Assembly: GCF_030929495.1 (NCBI RefSeq)
Contig: NZ_JAVFWN010000022.1
Span: 28,813 to 92,812 of the forward strand
DNA length: 64,000 nucleotides
Source of the DNA: Nocardioides sp. LHD-245
Lineage (GTDB): Bacteria > Actinomycetota > Actinomycetes > Propionibacteriales > Nocardioidaceae
Direction: 5' to 3'
Shown: in pieces, positions 55,277 through 63,729 of the stretch
Layout of the letters: each line of letters opens with the position of its first letter
Position numbering within the stretch: the first letter of the stretch is position 1
The notes under the pieces: model-generated
The model's input: only the letters and a program-made list of their open reading frames with translations
What the model was told of the DNA's origin: nothing
The model's database searches: none
Made by a program: the position numbers and the translations under genes

Positions 55277-56395
55277 GTGGGCTTGCTGAGCGGTGCACCG
55301 GCGGAGACCCCCCTCACGGGGCAGATCGCGCTGCCCGAGCGGAGCCGGTCGCCCTGGTGGCAGCTGGGCCGTCGCCTGCTCCTCGCGCTCGGGATCCTGG
55401 TCGGGACCGTGCTGCTGGTCTACCTCGACCGGCACGGCTACCGCGACGGCGGCGACGTCGCCACCGAGGCCAACCCCAATGGCGAGATCACGCTGATCGA
55501 CGCGATCTACTACACGACCGTCACCCTGAGCACGACCGGCTACGGCGACGTGACGCCGGTCAGCGACGGAGCTCGGCTCGTCAACGCCTTCATCATCACC
55601 CCGGCCCGCATCGGCTTCCTCGTGCTGTTGATCGGCACCACCCTCGAGGTGCTCGCGCAGCGCGGTCGTGAGATGTTCCGGATCACCCGTTGGAGGAAGA
55701 ACATGGGACACCACGTCGTCGTCATCGGCTACGGGACGAAGGGCCGCAGCGCGGTCGAGACGCTCGTCAACAACGGGCTCGACAGGGAGCACGTGGTCGT
55801 CGTGGACCCCAGCCCGGTCGCGCTCGCCGACGCCCACGCCGACCAGCTCGCGGTGGTCACCGGAGACGCGACCCGTCGCGGGGTCCTGCAGCGGGCCGGC
55901 GTGGCCGAGGCGGACCAGGTGATCATCACGACCGGCCGCGACGACTCCAACGTCCTCGCCGCCCTCACCGTGCGCCAGCTCAACCCGGATGCCTGGATCG
56001 TCGCGGCCGTGAGCGAGCAGGAGAACGCCCCCCTCATGCGCCAGTCCGGCGCTGACTCGGTGATCACCTCCTCCGATGCCGTCGGCCGGCTGCTCGGTCT
56101 CTCCACCCTCTCGCCGACCCTGGGGTCGGTGATGGAGGACCTGCTGACCTACGGCGAGGGACTCGAGGTCGCCGAGCGGGAGCTGCTCGTCAACGAGGTC
56201 GGCATGCCGCCCCAGTCCCTGCCAGACCAGGTGATCGCGGTGGTCCGCGACGAGAAGGTGTACCGCTACTTCGACCCGGTCGTGACTCTCCTCGCGCGCG
56301 GCGACCGGCTGGTCGTCGTACGCCCGGCCAAGGAGCTGCCCTGGGCTCCCCGGCCCGGCACCCACAACGAGGACTTCGCCGCCGACGAGGCCTGA
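55277..56395 (+). CDS. potassium channel with RCK (TrkA-N) domain
   Basis: A 372-residue channel: TM1 (about 32-52), pore helix and selectivity filter TTGYGDVTP (about 92-100), TM2 (about 108-130), then an RCK domain with Rossmann VVVIGYGTKGRSAVETL (about 148) and a C-terminal regulatory part. GTG 55277 lies 10 bp after yihY. Internal Met in RKNMGHHVVV could also give a soluble RCK subunit, as in MthK-type channels (inference). Confidence 0.92.
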   Translation: MGLLSGAPAETPLTGQIALPERSRSPWWQLGRRLLLALGILVGTVLLVYLDRHGYRDGGDVATEANPNGEITLIDAIYYTTVTLSTTGYGDVTPVSDGARLVNAFIITPARIGFLVLLIGTTLEVLAQRGREMFRITRWRKNMGHHVVVIGYGTKGRSAVETLVNNGLDREHVVVVDPSPVALADAHADQLAVVTGDATRRGVLQRAGVAEADQVIITTGRDDSNVLAALTVRQLNPDAWIVAAVSEQENAPLMRQSGADSVITSSDAVGRLLGLSTLSPTLGSVMEDLLTYGEGLEVAERELLVNEVGMPPQSLPDQVIAVVRDEKVYRYFDPVVTLLARGDRLVVVRPAKELPWAPRPGTHNEDFAADEA

Positions 56396-56530
56396 TCCGG
56401 GACCTTCGGCGGGACCACTGGTCCTCCAGGACTACGTGGTACGACACGACCGGGCAGAACTGCCCGTACACCGGGCCGAACCCGGCCGCGTCCGGCGACA
56501 CGGACCCGCGGAACCGGCAGGGTGGCACCC

Positions 56531-56713
56531 ATGGGGAAGGACTTCGGACCGTGGGTGCGCCACGACTGGTGCCCGCGATGCTCCCGCCTGACGGAGCAGA
56601 CGCACTGGTACCGCCGATCGCTGGCGGAGCCGCCCGAGCGCCACGAACGGCACGAGCGCCGCGTGCGGTGCAACGAGTGCTCCGCCGACCTCGGCCGCGC
56701 GGTTGCCGGCTGA
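56531..56713 (+). CDS. small zinc-ribbon protein
   Basis: A 60-residue protein with CPRC (near residue 13) and CNEC (near 47), a four-Cys ribbon. The frame also extends to GTG 56522. No function can be assigned; the Cys spacing and codon use make it more credible than the overlapping frames. Confidence 0.55.
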   Translation: MGKDFGPWVRHDWCPRCSRLTEQTHWYRRSLAEPPERHERHERRVRCNECSADLGRAVAG

Positions 56714-56783
56714 GCCGCCGGGGGTTGCCCGCGAGGGAACGGGTACTGCGCGTGCGTAGTCCGTATCCGAGGAGGAGGCACCC

Positions 56784-57230
56784 ATGCACCGCAAGAGCAC
56801 GGCCGAGAAGCTGAGGGACGACCTGCGCGACCTCGTCGACGCCGTCGTGCCCGATGTCGAGTCGGCGGCCCACACGATCGCCGAACGGACGCCGCCGCTG
56901 GTCCGCGAGGGGCGCGCCGTGGCGGTCGAGAAGGGCACGCACGCGGCGGAGTCCCTGTCCCGACATCTCTCCGACATCCCTGGCGCCCTTCCGAGCTCCG
57001 TGGTCGATCGGCTGCCCGACGCGGTGACCGACCACCTGCCCCGCCCGCGTCGTCGGCGCCGCAAGGCCCTGCTGGTGCTCGGAGCACTCGGCCTGATCGG
57101 AGTCGCCGGCGCCGTGGTCGCCCGGCGCGGGCGGGCCAGCGACCTGTCGTCGTACCCACGGGCGGTGGAGGAGGACGTCGACCCGGCCGATCCCGTCGTC
57201 GAGCCCGGACTCGACGGTCGCCACGGCTGA
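56784..57230 (+). CDS. hypothetical membrane-anchored protein
   Basis: A 148-residue protein: an amphipathic, charged N-terminal region (about 1-90) with no recognised family, an arginine cluster (RPRRRRRK), one transmembrane helix (about 98-117) and an acidic tail. GAGGAGG precedes ATG 56784. Coiled-coil-like N-terminus by eye. Function unknown. Confidence 0.7.
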   Translation: MHRKSTAEKLRDDLRDLVDAVVPDVESAAHTIAERTPPLVREGRAVAVEKGTHAAESLSRHLSDIPGALPSSVVDRLPDAVTDHLPRPRRRRRKALLVLGALGLIGVAGAVVARRGRASDLSSYPRAVEEDVDPADPVVEPGLDGRHG

Positions 57231-57251
57231 CCGGCGGGCGCTTGCGCAGAT

Positions 57252-57285
57252 GCCATCCTGTCGAACGTGTGTTCGATAGGATGGC
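57252..57285. promoter_or_regulatory. strong LexA (SOS) box within a 34-bp palindrome
   Basis: TCGAACGTGTGTTCGA (57261-57276) is a perfect actinobacterial SOS box. The palindrome extends outward through CATCCT / AGGATG to 57252-57285 with a single wobble in the extended arms. It overlaps the ribosome-binding region of the gene at 57289, so LexA binding would block expression. Confidence 0.88.
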
Positions 57286-57288
57286 GTC

Positions 57289-57498
57289 GTGGCGGGGGTG
57301 CGGCACGTGTGGGTGCGGCTGGCGTTCGTGCCCGTCGAGCTGCCCGGGCTGGTGCTGGACTGGCGCTCGACCGAGGGCGGCTGGGAGGGCCTGGTGTCCT
57401 ACGTCGACCGCGAGGGCCGTGCCGTGACGGAGTGGCTCGCGGCCGCGGCGCTGCGTCCCGTGGCCCCCGGTCGCAAGCCGGATTCCGAGGTCGGCTGA
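57289..57498 (+). CDS. SOS-regulated 69-residue protein
   Basis: A 69-residue protein (RHVWVRLAFVPVELPGLVLDW, then EGLVSYVDREGRAVTEWLAAAALRP), a small beta-rich unit. Similar small proteins accompany the ImuB/DnaE2 mutagenesis genes in actinobacteria, though no such genes are nearby. It starts at GTG 57289, with an AGG eight bases upstream inside the LexA palindrome. Its own terminator lies at 57614-57643. A DNA-damage role is inferred from the operator. Confidence 0.78.
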   Translation: MAGVRHVWVRLAFVPVELPGLVLDWRSTEGGWEGLVSYVDREGRAVTEWLAAAALRPVAPGRKPDSEVG

Positions 57499-57578
57499 GC
57501 GCCGAGGAAATCATCTTCCGTTTTGCCCACGCGCCACTGCGGTGGCCGTTACTCTCGGTCCCGGTTCCCCAACCACAG

Positions 57579-57643
57579 CGTGCCCGGCGAACCCCACACT
57601 CGCCGGGCACGGGACGCCCTGTCCGGCATGCCGGACAGGGCGT
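57579..57643 (+). terminator. double hairpin terminator
   Basis: First stem CGTGCCCGGCGA (57579-57590) / TCGCCGGGCACG (57600-57611), perfect, with a C-rich loop. Second, a perfect 30-bp palindrome 57614-57643 centred on GCATGC, followed by TTCTTGTTCT. This should end the 69-residue gene's transcript, or that of a small RNA starting near 57560 (promoter-like TACTCT at about 57550). Confidence 0.75.
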
Positions 57644-57895
57644 TCTTGTTCTCCTGAGGAGCGCGGGTAAAGCCTTCGCGGGTCCGCTGCGGCCGGTTCG
57701 GAGCCGACCTATCGTGGGGCCAGGACCTGGCGAGCGCTCGGGAGCGGCCGGGTTGCGACGATGAAGGGACCTCTCGCGCATGGGCACCGTGCGACGACCG
57801 CTGCGACGGGCTGTTCCCTGCGTCGTCCCTTCCCCGGTGCGCGGCCGTTCCCTGTCGCGCGCCGGCCGTGGTGAGGCGTCCCCACTCTGCCTGAT

Positions 57896-57986
57896 CACGG
57901 GTGGGTGCTCTCCGGGAGACCCCTGAGCGCCCGTCGGGCCCGGCAACCCCGGGTGCCTGCTCCGCCACGGGAAGAGCGCACCCGTG
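57896..57986 (+). promoter_or_regulatory. possible SAM-clan riboswitch upstream of yccF
   Basis: A closing stem pairs CACGGGTG (57896-57903) and GCTCT (57907-57911) with AGAGC (57973-57977) and CACCCGTG (57979-57986). Inside are CCGGCAACC (57940-57948) and GGGTGCCTGCTCC, which resemble the S-box core GGCAACC...GGTGC-N4-TCC, ahead of a 3' GGGAAGAGC. The elements occur in the S-box order. It is shorter than a standard SAM-I aptamer and lies 79 bp upstream of a yccF gene rather than a methionine gene. Confidence 0.4.
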
Positions 57987-58065
57987 GCGGAGTAGGCGAC
58001 GCCGCCGGCCGAGCGGGCCGACCCGGGCGGCGACCGCACCGCCGCCGTGCGCCTACGCTCGCGCC

Positions 58066-58494
58066 ATGAAGGTGCTGCTGAACGTCATCTGGCTGGTGCT
58101 CTCCGGCTTCTGGCTGTTCCTGGGCTACCTGGTCGCGGGTGCGCTGTGGTGCATCACGGTCATCGGCATCCCGTTCGGCCTCGCATCGTTCCGGATCGGG
58201 TTCTACGCCCTGTGGCCCTTCGGGCGGACCGTCGTGCGCCGCGAGAGTGCGGGACTCCCCAGCGGCATCGGGAACATCCTGTGGCTGGTGCTGTCCGGGA
58301 TCTGGCTGGCGATCGGTCACGCCGTCACCGGCGCCCTGCTGTGCATCACGGTCATCGGGATCCCGCTCGGCCTGGCCAACTTCAAGATGATCCCGGTCAG
58401 TCTGCTCCCGCTCGGCCGCGAGATCGTGCCGACCGACCAGGTCGACGCGGCGCTCGCCGCGTACCGCTCCGGCCAGGTGGGGCCGAGGTTCTAG
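58066..58494 (+). CDS. YccF-domain membrane protein
   Basis: A 142-residue protein made of two YccF repeats (LLNVIWLVLSGFWLFLGYLV and NILWLVLSGIWLAIGHAV; each followed by CITVIGIPFGLASF / CITVIGIPLGLANF). Four transmembrane segments. Function unknown. ATG 58066 begins the first repeat; the open frame upstream belongs to the leader region with the riboswitch-like element. Confidence 0.88.
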   Translation: MKVLLNVIWLVLSGFWLFLGYLVAGALWCITVIGIPFGLASFRIGFYALWPFGRTVVRRESAGLPSGIGNILWLVLSGIWLAIGHAVTGALLCITVIGIPLGLANFKMIPVSLLPLGREIVPTDQVDAALAAYRSGQVGPRF

Positions 58495-58879
58495 GGCTGC
58501 GGTGCCGGGGCCTGCGGTCGAGCGGGGTGAGGTGGCGGGGGAGATCGTGCGGGCTCTCGGTGTACCGGCCGCGGGCGGGCGAGACTGACGCCAGCTCACG
58601 ATCGAGCCGGCGCCCTCCCTCGGGGCAGCATCGGCTCGGTGAGCCGCAAGCGGGTCTTGTCCGGCCGGGACCTCCCCTGAGGTGCTGGGGAGCATCGGCC
58701 GACCTGCTTGGGTCGGGAGCTGACCTGGGGAGCAGCCGCCGACACGGGGCGACCTGGACCCCACTCCGGGTCGCCCCACGAGGGGTCCCGCTGATCCGCG
58801 TGGATGCGCGGCGAGGGATGCGGCAGGTGCAGAAATCCCTCTGGTCTGCTTCGTGCTGGTCAGACGGCTTTCGCAATGC
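58495..58879. other. gene-free chromosomal stretch left of the island
   Basis: No gene with support. Several overlapping frames exist but lack ribosome sites. The direct run of CGGGxG-rich sequence at 58530-58560 is not a clear repeat. The right end is the tRNA-derived attachment copy. Confidence 0.5.
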
Positions 58880-58903
58880 TGGTGGGCGATACTGGGTTTG
58901 AAC
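58880..58903 (-). other. attachment-site copy: 3' end of a tRNA-Val-like gene
   Basis: On the minus strand this reads GTTCAAACCCAGTATCGCCC then ACCA: the T-loop, the 3' T-stem, 3' acceptor strand and CCA end of an actinobacterial tRNA-Val-type gene. The rest of the tRNA is absent (the 5' T-stem is replaced by AAAAG). A short tRNA 3' end 178 bp from a tyrosine integrase start is the classic signature of an island attL. By geometry the intact tRNA (minus strand) should be at the far right end, outside the window. Confidence 0.68.
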
Positions 58904-59080
58904 TTTTGAGAACCGGGGTTGCCGCAAGCTCGCATGCGACACTGACTCGGGCATGAACTCGCAGGTCAGAGGACACTTTCGGGATCTTCTGACGCCTGAC
59001 AGGCCAGGTCATCTCTGGACACGTTCTGACGTCTATGTTCCCCGTATGTTCCCCGAAAGGCGACACTGGAGGGACAAAAG

Positions 59081-60253
59081 ATGGCTCGGGAAACCAGTAG
59101 CGCCCGGCGCGGCTTCGGTCGCATCGAGCGGCGCGCGCCGGGCCGCTATCGGGCGGCGTACACCGGCCCTGACGGCCGGCTCTACCGCGCGCCGAGGACG
59201 TTCGACGCCAAGGATGACGCCGTCGCCTGGCTGTCAGCGCGGCGGGCCGAGATCCAGATGGAGGTCTGGGCGCCCGACGCTGCCGCGCGCGGCGCTTCCC
59301 AGCGGACGGTGCCGACGATGAAGGCGTACGGCGACCAGTGGCTCGAGGGTCGCAAGACCCGCGGCCGCGAGCTGCGCCCGACGACCCGCCAGCAGTACCG
59401 GATGCTGCTCGACATCTACATCTGCCCGACGTTCGGCGACGAGCGGCTCGACCGGATAACCGCCGACGACGTCACCGAGTGGTACGACGCACTCGCGCCG
59501 GGCAAGGAGACGATCCGCGCGCAGGCCTACAGCCTGCTGCGGACGATCCTCGGGTCAGCGGCATCCGCGCGGCCCAAGCCGCTGATCCCGTACAACCCTG
59601 CGCACATCCGCGGGGCCGGCAACGTGAAGCGCGCCCACAAGGTCCGGTCGGCGTCACTCCGGGAACTGGAGGCGATCGTCGAGGCGCTCCCGGAGCGGCA
59701 CAAACTGATGGCCCTGCTGGCTGCCTGGTGCGCGATGCGGTTCGGCGAGCTGGCCGAGCTGCGCCGCGGCGACATCGACCTGCGGACCAACCGAGTCTCG
59801 ATCACCCGTGGCGTCGTGCGTGTCGGCGGCACGTTCATTGTCGGCTCGCCGAAGTCCGACGCCGGAGTCCGCGACGTCGCCATCCCGCCGCACATGGTGC
59901 CAGTCGTGAAGGCACACCTGAAGAACCACACCGGCAAGGGCAAGGACGCACTGCTCTTCCCGGCCGCAGCCGACAGTAACGCCCACATGGCGCCCTCGAC
60001 GCTCTACAAGGTCTACTACCCGGCCCGGAAGGCAGCCGGCCGCGAGGACCTGCGCTGGCACGACCTCCGCCACACCGGCGCCGTCCTGGCCGCCCAGACC
60101 GGAGCGACCCTCGCCGAGTTGATGGGTCGGCTCGGTCACTCCACTCCTGGTGCGGCCATGCGCTACCAGCACGCTGCTGCCGACCGCGACGCCGAGATCG
60201 CCAAGCGTCTGTCGGCGCTGGTGTCGGACGCGGATGTGAAGGTGGAGCGGTGA
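59081..60253 (+). CDS. phage/island-type tyrosine integrase
   Basis: A 390-residue tyrosine recombinase: N-terminal arm-binding domain (about 1-60, GRYRAAYTGPDGRLYRAPRTF), core-binding SAM-like domain (about 70-165) and catalytic domain (about 180-385). Visible catalytic residues are Arg in WCAMRFGELAELRRGD, His-x2-Arg in WHDLRHTG (about 326), His in LGHST (about 351) and Tyr in MRYQH (about 361). It integrates the island at the tRNA-derived site. Its stop overlaps the toxin start (GTGA). Confidence 0.93.
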   Translation: MARETSSARRGFGRIERRAPGRYRAAYTGPDGRLYRAPRTFDAKDDAVAWLSARRAEIQMEVWAPDAAARGASQRTVPTMKAYGDQWLEGRKTRGRELRPTTRQQYRMLLDIYICPTFGDERLDRITADDVTEWYDALAPGKETIRAQAYSLLRTILGSAASARPKPLIPYNPAHIRGAGNVKRAHKVRSASLRELEAIVEALPERHKLMALLAAWCAMRFGELAELRRGDIDLRTNRVSITRGVVRVGGTFIVGSPKSDAGVRDVAIPPHMVPVVKAHLKNHTGKGKDALLFPAAADSNAHMAPSTLYKVYYPARKAAGREDLRWHDLRHTGAVLAAQTGATLAELMGRLGHSTPGAAMRYQHAAADRDAEIAKRLSALVSDADVKVER

Positions 60254-60720
60254 CCGAGAGCAAGTGGACCACCGAGTTCTTCGAGGACGACGCCGGGCGT
60301 CGTCCCGTCGAACTGTGGATGGATTCGCTCACTGTCGCCGAGTTCGCCGCACTCCGCGCCGCGATCATCCGGGTCCTCGAGGTCCGCGGCATCGAGCTGG
60401 GATCGACTCCGTGGCTCAAGGCCCTTGGTGAGGGACTGTTCGAGTTCCGAGTCCGTCACGATGCCGCGACGATCGAAGCTCTCTACGCGACGACAACGCA
60501 GGGCGAACAGCCCGCGCAGCCGACCCAACGCAAGATCCTGCTTCGGCTGTTCGTCCACTTCCACGGCAACAAGGTCATCCTGCTGCTGCACGGCTACGAC
60601 AAGGGCGGCAACGACAGCCCGCGCCAGCAGAACAAGGAGATCAAAGAGGCGCGCAAGCGCTTGGCGAGTTGGAAGGCGGCCGAGGCCAAGCGCACCAAGG
60701 ACCAGCGCAGGCGGAAGTAG
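60250..60720 (+). CDS. HigB2/Gp49-like toxin, coupled to the integrase
   Basis: A 156-residue RelE-superfamily toxin (Gp49-like, PF05973 type): RPVELWMDSLTVAEFAALRA, then PWLKALGEGLFEFRV and LLRLFVHFHGNKVILLLHGYDK, ending in a Lys/Arg-rich tail. Such toxins cut mRNA on ribosomes. GTG 60250 lies on the integrase stop (GTGA), so toxin translation is coupled to the integrase. The XRE antitoxin follows 64 bp later with a promoter of its own. Confidence 0.83.
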   Translation: MTESKWTTEFFEDDAGRRPVELWMDSLTVAEFAALRAAIIRVLEVRGIELGSTPWLKALGEGLFEFRVRHDAATIEALYATTTQGEQPAQPTQRKILLRLFVHFHGNKVILLLHGYDKGGNDSPRQQNKEIKEARKRLASWKAAEAKRTKDQRRRK

Positions 60721-60724
60721 CCGA

Positions 60725-60754
60725 TTGCCGCATATGTGGTTTCCGACATACGAT
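60725..60754 (+). promoter_or_regulatory. antitoxin promoter with operator palindrome
   Basis: TTGCCG (60725-60730), 18 bases, TACGAT (60749-60754). Between them TATGT (60733-60737) and ACATA (60746-60750) form an inverted repeat, a probable autoregulatory site for the XRE antitoxin. Confidence 0.5.
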
Positions 60755-60784
60755 GGCGTTGTTCGATCGACGAGAGGAGCGGTG

Positions 60785-61120
60785 ATGGCCAAGTCCTTCG
60801 CTGACTACGCGCGCGAGCGCGAGGCGACCATGACCGCCGCCGAACTGGACGTCGTGCATGCCTTCGACCAGGCCGCCGCGTTCGGCCAGGTCGTCTACGG
60901 AGCCCGCAAGGCCCGGGGCCTTCGGCAGACCGATCTTGCGGAACTCTCTGGCGTGACGCAGGCCGACATCAGTCGGATCGAGCGAGGCCAGGTCGCGCCG
61001 ACGATTCACACGCTTCTGAAGCTCACCGCCGCGTTGGGCGTCGAGATCCAATTCGTGCTTGCCGAGCCCGGCGCTGAGCCGGCCGAGTCGATCAGCCTCC
61101 GCGCCCCCGTCGCCGGCTGA
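60785..61120 (+). CDS. HigA-like XRE antitoxin
   Basis: A 111-residue protein with a helix-turn-helix (about 40-95: ARKARGLRQTDLAELSGVTQADISRIERG, cut here for length as LRQTDLAELSGVTQADIS and IERGQVAP). The N-terminal helix should bind the toxin. Downstream position of the antitoxin is the HigBA order. GAGAGGAG precedes ATG 60785. Confidence 0.85.
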   Translation: MAKSFADYAREREATMTAAELDVVHAFDQAAAFGQVVYGARKARGLRQTDLAELSGVTQADISRIERGQVAPTIHTLLKLTAALGVEIQFVLAEPGAEPAESISLRAPVAG

Positions 61121-61304
61121 ACCCGCGAGCAGCGTTGACCGCGAGGTCGACGACGGCGATCCGCAGCGAGACCCAGCGGAACGCGCGTCGAAAATGGCGG
61201 TCCTGCAGGTCGTTCGCGAGATCCATCGCGAAGGCCGTGCGATGAAGATTCACGTGAACGATGATGCGTTCATCGCCGGAGTTTGGCCAAGCGACTTTCG
61301 TGAC

Positions 61305-61664
61305 TCATTTGTCGGGCCCGGATGCGATGTCGTCCTTCGTGGCTGTCAGATACTTGGCTCGCTGGCTGGGTCGCAATTGCAGCAGCGCGCCCGGTACGCC
61401 GTCCTCGTCCTTCACTCGCCTTTGGCGCTTCGGCAGCGCCTTGCGAATGAGCGGCTGCCACGCCCGGCGGATCGGGTCGGGCAGATCGAGCTCGTTCCAG
61501 ATGTCGACGAGCAGTGCGCCGTCGATGTAGTCGAGGAGATCGCTCGGGCTGCCCTCGCGCAGGACCAGCTCGTAGGCACGTGCTCGGTCTGTGCGGTCGT
61601 GAAGGTTGTACTGCCTCTGCGGTGCGTGCCAGTTCGGGTGCGGGCCGGGGAGCAGAACTGTGCT
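61305..61664 (-). pseudogene. C-terminal remnant of an unrelated conserved protein
   Basis: Minus-strand frame with LHDRTDRARAYELVLREG and DYIDGALLVDIWNELDLPD, which looks like the end of a conserved actinobacterial protein of unknown function. It lacks its own start and is joined at about 61664-61680 to the cut relaxase in a different frame, so it is a deletion-junction remnant. Confidence 0.6.
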
Positions 61665-62701
61665 GAACGCGCGGCCCGGGTCGTGCGGAACTCGCGCGTG
61701 AGCTCGCGCTGCCGAGCAACGATGTCGGCCCTCCTGCTCGACCACGCTGCACACAGGTCCGAGTCGACGCCGACGATCTCGCGGATCGGCCGCTTCTCAC
61801 GGTCGAGGCCCGGCCGCTCGGCGAACTGCACGCCGACCGCCTCGCTGAGATGCCGCTCGAGCGCGGTGTTGTAGGTCTCCGATGCCGCGACCACGTGCTG
61901 GTGAAGCACACGACCGTAGATCGAGAGCCACTTGCGCTGTTTAGTCTGCACCTTGTTCGCGACAGCGACGTGGGTGTGGAGGTCAGGATCGCCCGCGCGA
62001 GAGTCGCGGTGTGTGAACGCCGCGGCGATCAGCCCGCGCGTCTCGACCTGGCGGGCACCGTCCTTGCCTTCGCGAGTGAAGAGCGCGTGCTGCTCGATGA
62101 ACGCGACGGCATCCGCCACGGCAGCGTGGTGTGCCTGCTCGATCTTCGTGGCGATCTCGGGCGGCGCGATCGCCCACAGGGTTGAGACCGACTTGACCGG
62201 GCTGAACGTCAGGTCGAATCCGGCTACCGCTGTCTGCCGGGGACGCGTGTACCGCGCCAGCGCCGAGGACAGTTCCCGTGCCGACGCTGGCTCGCGTCCG
62301 TGCTCGGCGACGAAGAACTCCCGTGCGGCCGTTGACCGAGCCGTAGCGCGCTCGGCCGTCGTCGGTCGCGACGCGAGCAGCTCCTCGACGCGGGCGTTGA
62401 AGGCTTCGCCCGTCTCGTTGGTGAAGACCTTGTACGCCGCCCCGAGCGGCCGCCCGGAGATCGGATCCCACCCGGTGCCGAAGATGTTCTTCATCTGCTC
62501 GGCCGCCACGATGTCATTGATCGCGAGACCGTGGATGCCCTCAAGCCCCGAGCCAATCCAGCGACCCGGCGCCTCGCCCTTCGCCGCGTAGTAATCGGCG
62601 AGCGGAATGCTGAGCTTCTGGCTCGAGTCGAGCGCTGCGACCTGCCGGGTCAGGTACTCGTACCCCGACCCGGCCGACAGTTTCTGCAGCGTCATCGTCA
62701 C
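61665..62701 (-). pseudogene. MobF (TrwC-like) conjugative relaxase, truncated
   Basis: The N-terminal 340 or so residues of a MobF relaxase, normally over 900: catalytic tyrosines in SGYEYLTRQVA (Tyr14/Tyr16 region), DLTFSPVKSVSTLWA and the metal site DPDLHTHVAVANK. Homology stops after QRELTREFRTT (about 61680); the frame then runs through unrelated sequence to 61412. No helicase domain exists, so it cannot be a working relaxase. It shows the island was once conjugative or mobilisable. Confidence 0.82.
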
Positions 62702-62754
62702 GCCCCCAAGGCCGCGAGCCGGGCGCGGGTGGCCAGGGGGATACCTGGATGGAA

Positions 62755-62892
62755 GAGGTGTGTCTTGAGAACGGGGGCGAGGGAGCGGGGTGAGGCGGAT
62801 TGGGCGGAGGGGCTTGAGGGACGGAGCAGGAGAGATGGAGCGGAGGCGGGTGGGCGGGCGAAGGCTGGGGCGAAGAGAGGGCAGGGCGAATA
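62755..62892. other. purine-biased tract
   Basis: The plus strand is strongly purine-rich (G/A) by eye for about 140 bp between the relaxase start and the next gene. No gene is supported here. It could be a remnant or have unusual structure. Confidence 0.5.
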
Positions 62893-62902
62893 GGGTCCGG
62901 AC

Positions 62903-63729
62903 ATGATCATCGATGCGGGTCGGCCGCGCTCGCTGGGCAGCGAAACCGACACCTGGCTTCGCTTCGGCGAGGAAGCCAAGGCCCCCGGTGCGTACTCGGG
63001 CAGGCGTTTGCTGTCGCCGCAGACAAGCCCGCGTTCGAACTCAGCTTCTGGTGTGGAACGTGCCAGTTCGTGTTTCGGCGGCTTGAGGGAGCAGCCGAGG
63101 GCGGCTCGCTCGAGGCCCTTCAGGAACGGCTGACACAAGGCTTCGCCCATCTCGACGACGACCTGATCCAATAGTTGGGGTCGGCGCTGCCGCTCGGCGA
63201 CTACGTGCCAATCCTGCTGGATCTGCAACCACGCCTCGTGATGCCAGCCCAAGCGGAGGACTACTTCGCCCACGAGCAGGTCGACACGTGGGGACTCGAG
63301 AGCTTCTGGGGACTGCCGGTGTATCCGCAGACGCCGTATTACCGGACGTTCGAGACCGCAGTCGACTCGGAAGCTCACCTCTACGAGTTCGTTGTTCCGA
63401 TGGTGCCGCCGTCCTGGAACGAGCGCACCCGGGTTCAAGAGTTCGAGGGATTGCTTGAGGCTGGAAGCAAGGCGACCTCGGTCGCAGTGTCGATTCTCGA
63501 TGTGTGTCAGCCGGCAACCGATCTGGGACCGGACTACCACGCCCACTGGGCTCTCACGCATTTCCTAATCGACGGGCATCACAAGATGGAGGCAGCTGCA
63601 AGCAGCGGCCGCTCCATCAGGCTGCTGACGTTGCTGTCGGTGCGGGACGGGCTCGCGAGTCCCGAACAGGTCGCTCAGATCCCTGAGCTGCGGTCCCGGC
63701 CAGCAGTGGCGCGTGATCGCGCTCCCTGA
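62903..63729 (+). pseudogene. decayed unknown gene: one frameshift and one stop
   Basis: Three pieces read as one protein. MIIDAGRPRSLGSETDTWLRF runs from ATG 62903; near 62988 the frame shifts to give CVLGQAFAVAADKPAFELSF and WCGTCQFVFRRLEGA; an in-frame TAG at 63172 (after DDDLIQ) interrupts it; and the same frame continues to 63729 with LLDLQPRLVMPAQAEDYF and HAHWALTHFLIDGHHKMEAA. Family unknown. Two breaks in otherwise good sequence mark recent decay. Confidence 0.75.

Larger units (their letters stand above)
57499..58065. other. 567-bp intergenic region before yccF
   Basis: It holds the double hairpin and the riboswitch-like element listed separately. Between them (57660-57890) I see no supported gene; the frames that exist lack ribosome sites and family features. 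Confidence 0.6.

Noticed and set aside
57550..57655. Actinobacterial 6C small RNA
   Set aside because: The hairpin loop has only four consecutive C residues and the second stem has no loop; it does not fit the 6C pattern.
57895..57990. Cobalamin or c-di-AMP riboswitch as alternatives for the element before yccF
   Set aside because: The core motifs expected for those classes are not visible; the GGCAACC/GGTGC pair fits only the SAM clan.
58904..58953. Complete tRNA gene at the island edge
   Set aside because: Only the 3' end matches; the sequence where the 5' T-stem, anticodon arm and D-arm should be does not fold as a tRNA.
61059..61874. 271-codon plus-strand frame after the antitoxin
   Set aside because: It overlaps the antitoxin's end and the minus-strand relaxase; no family features and no ribosome site.
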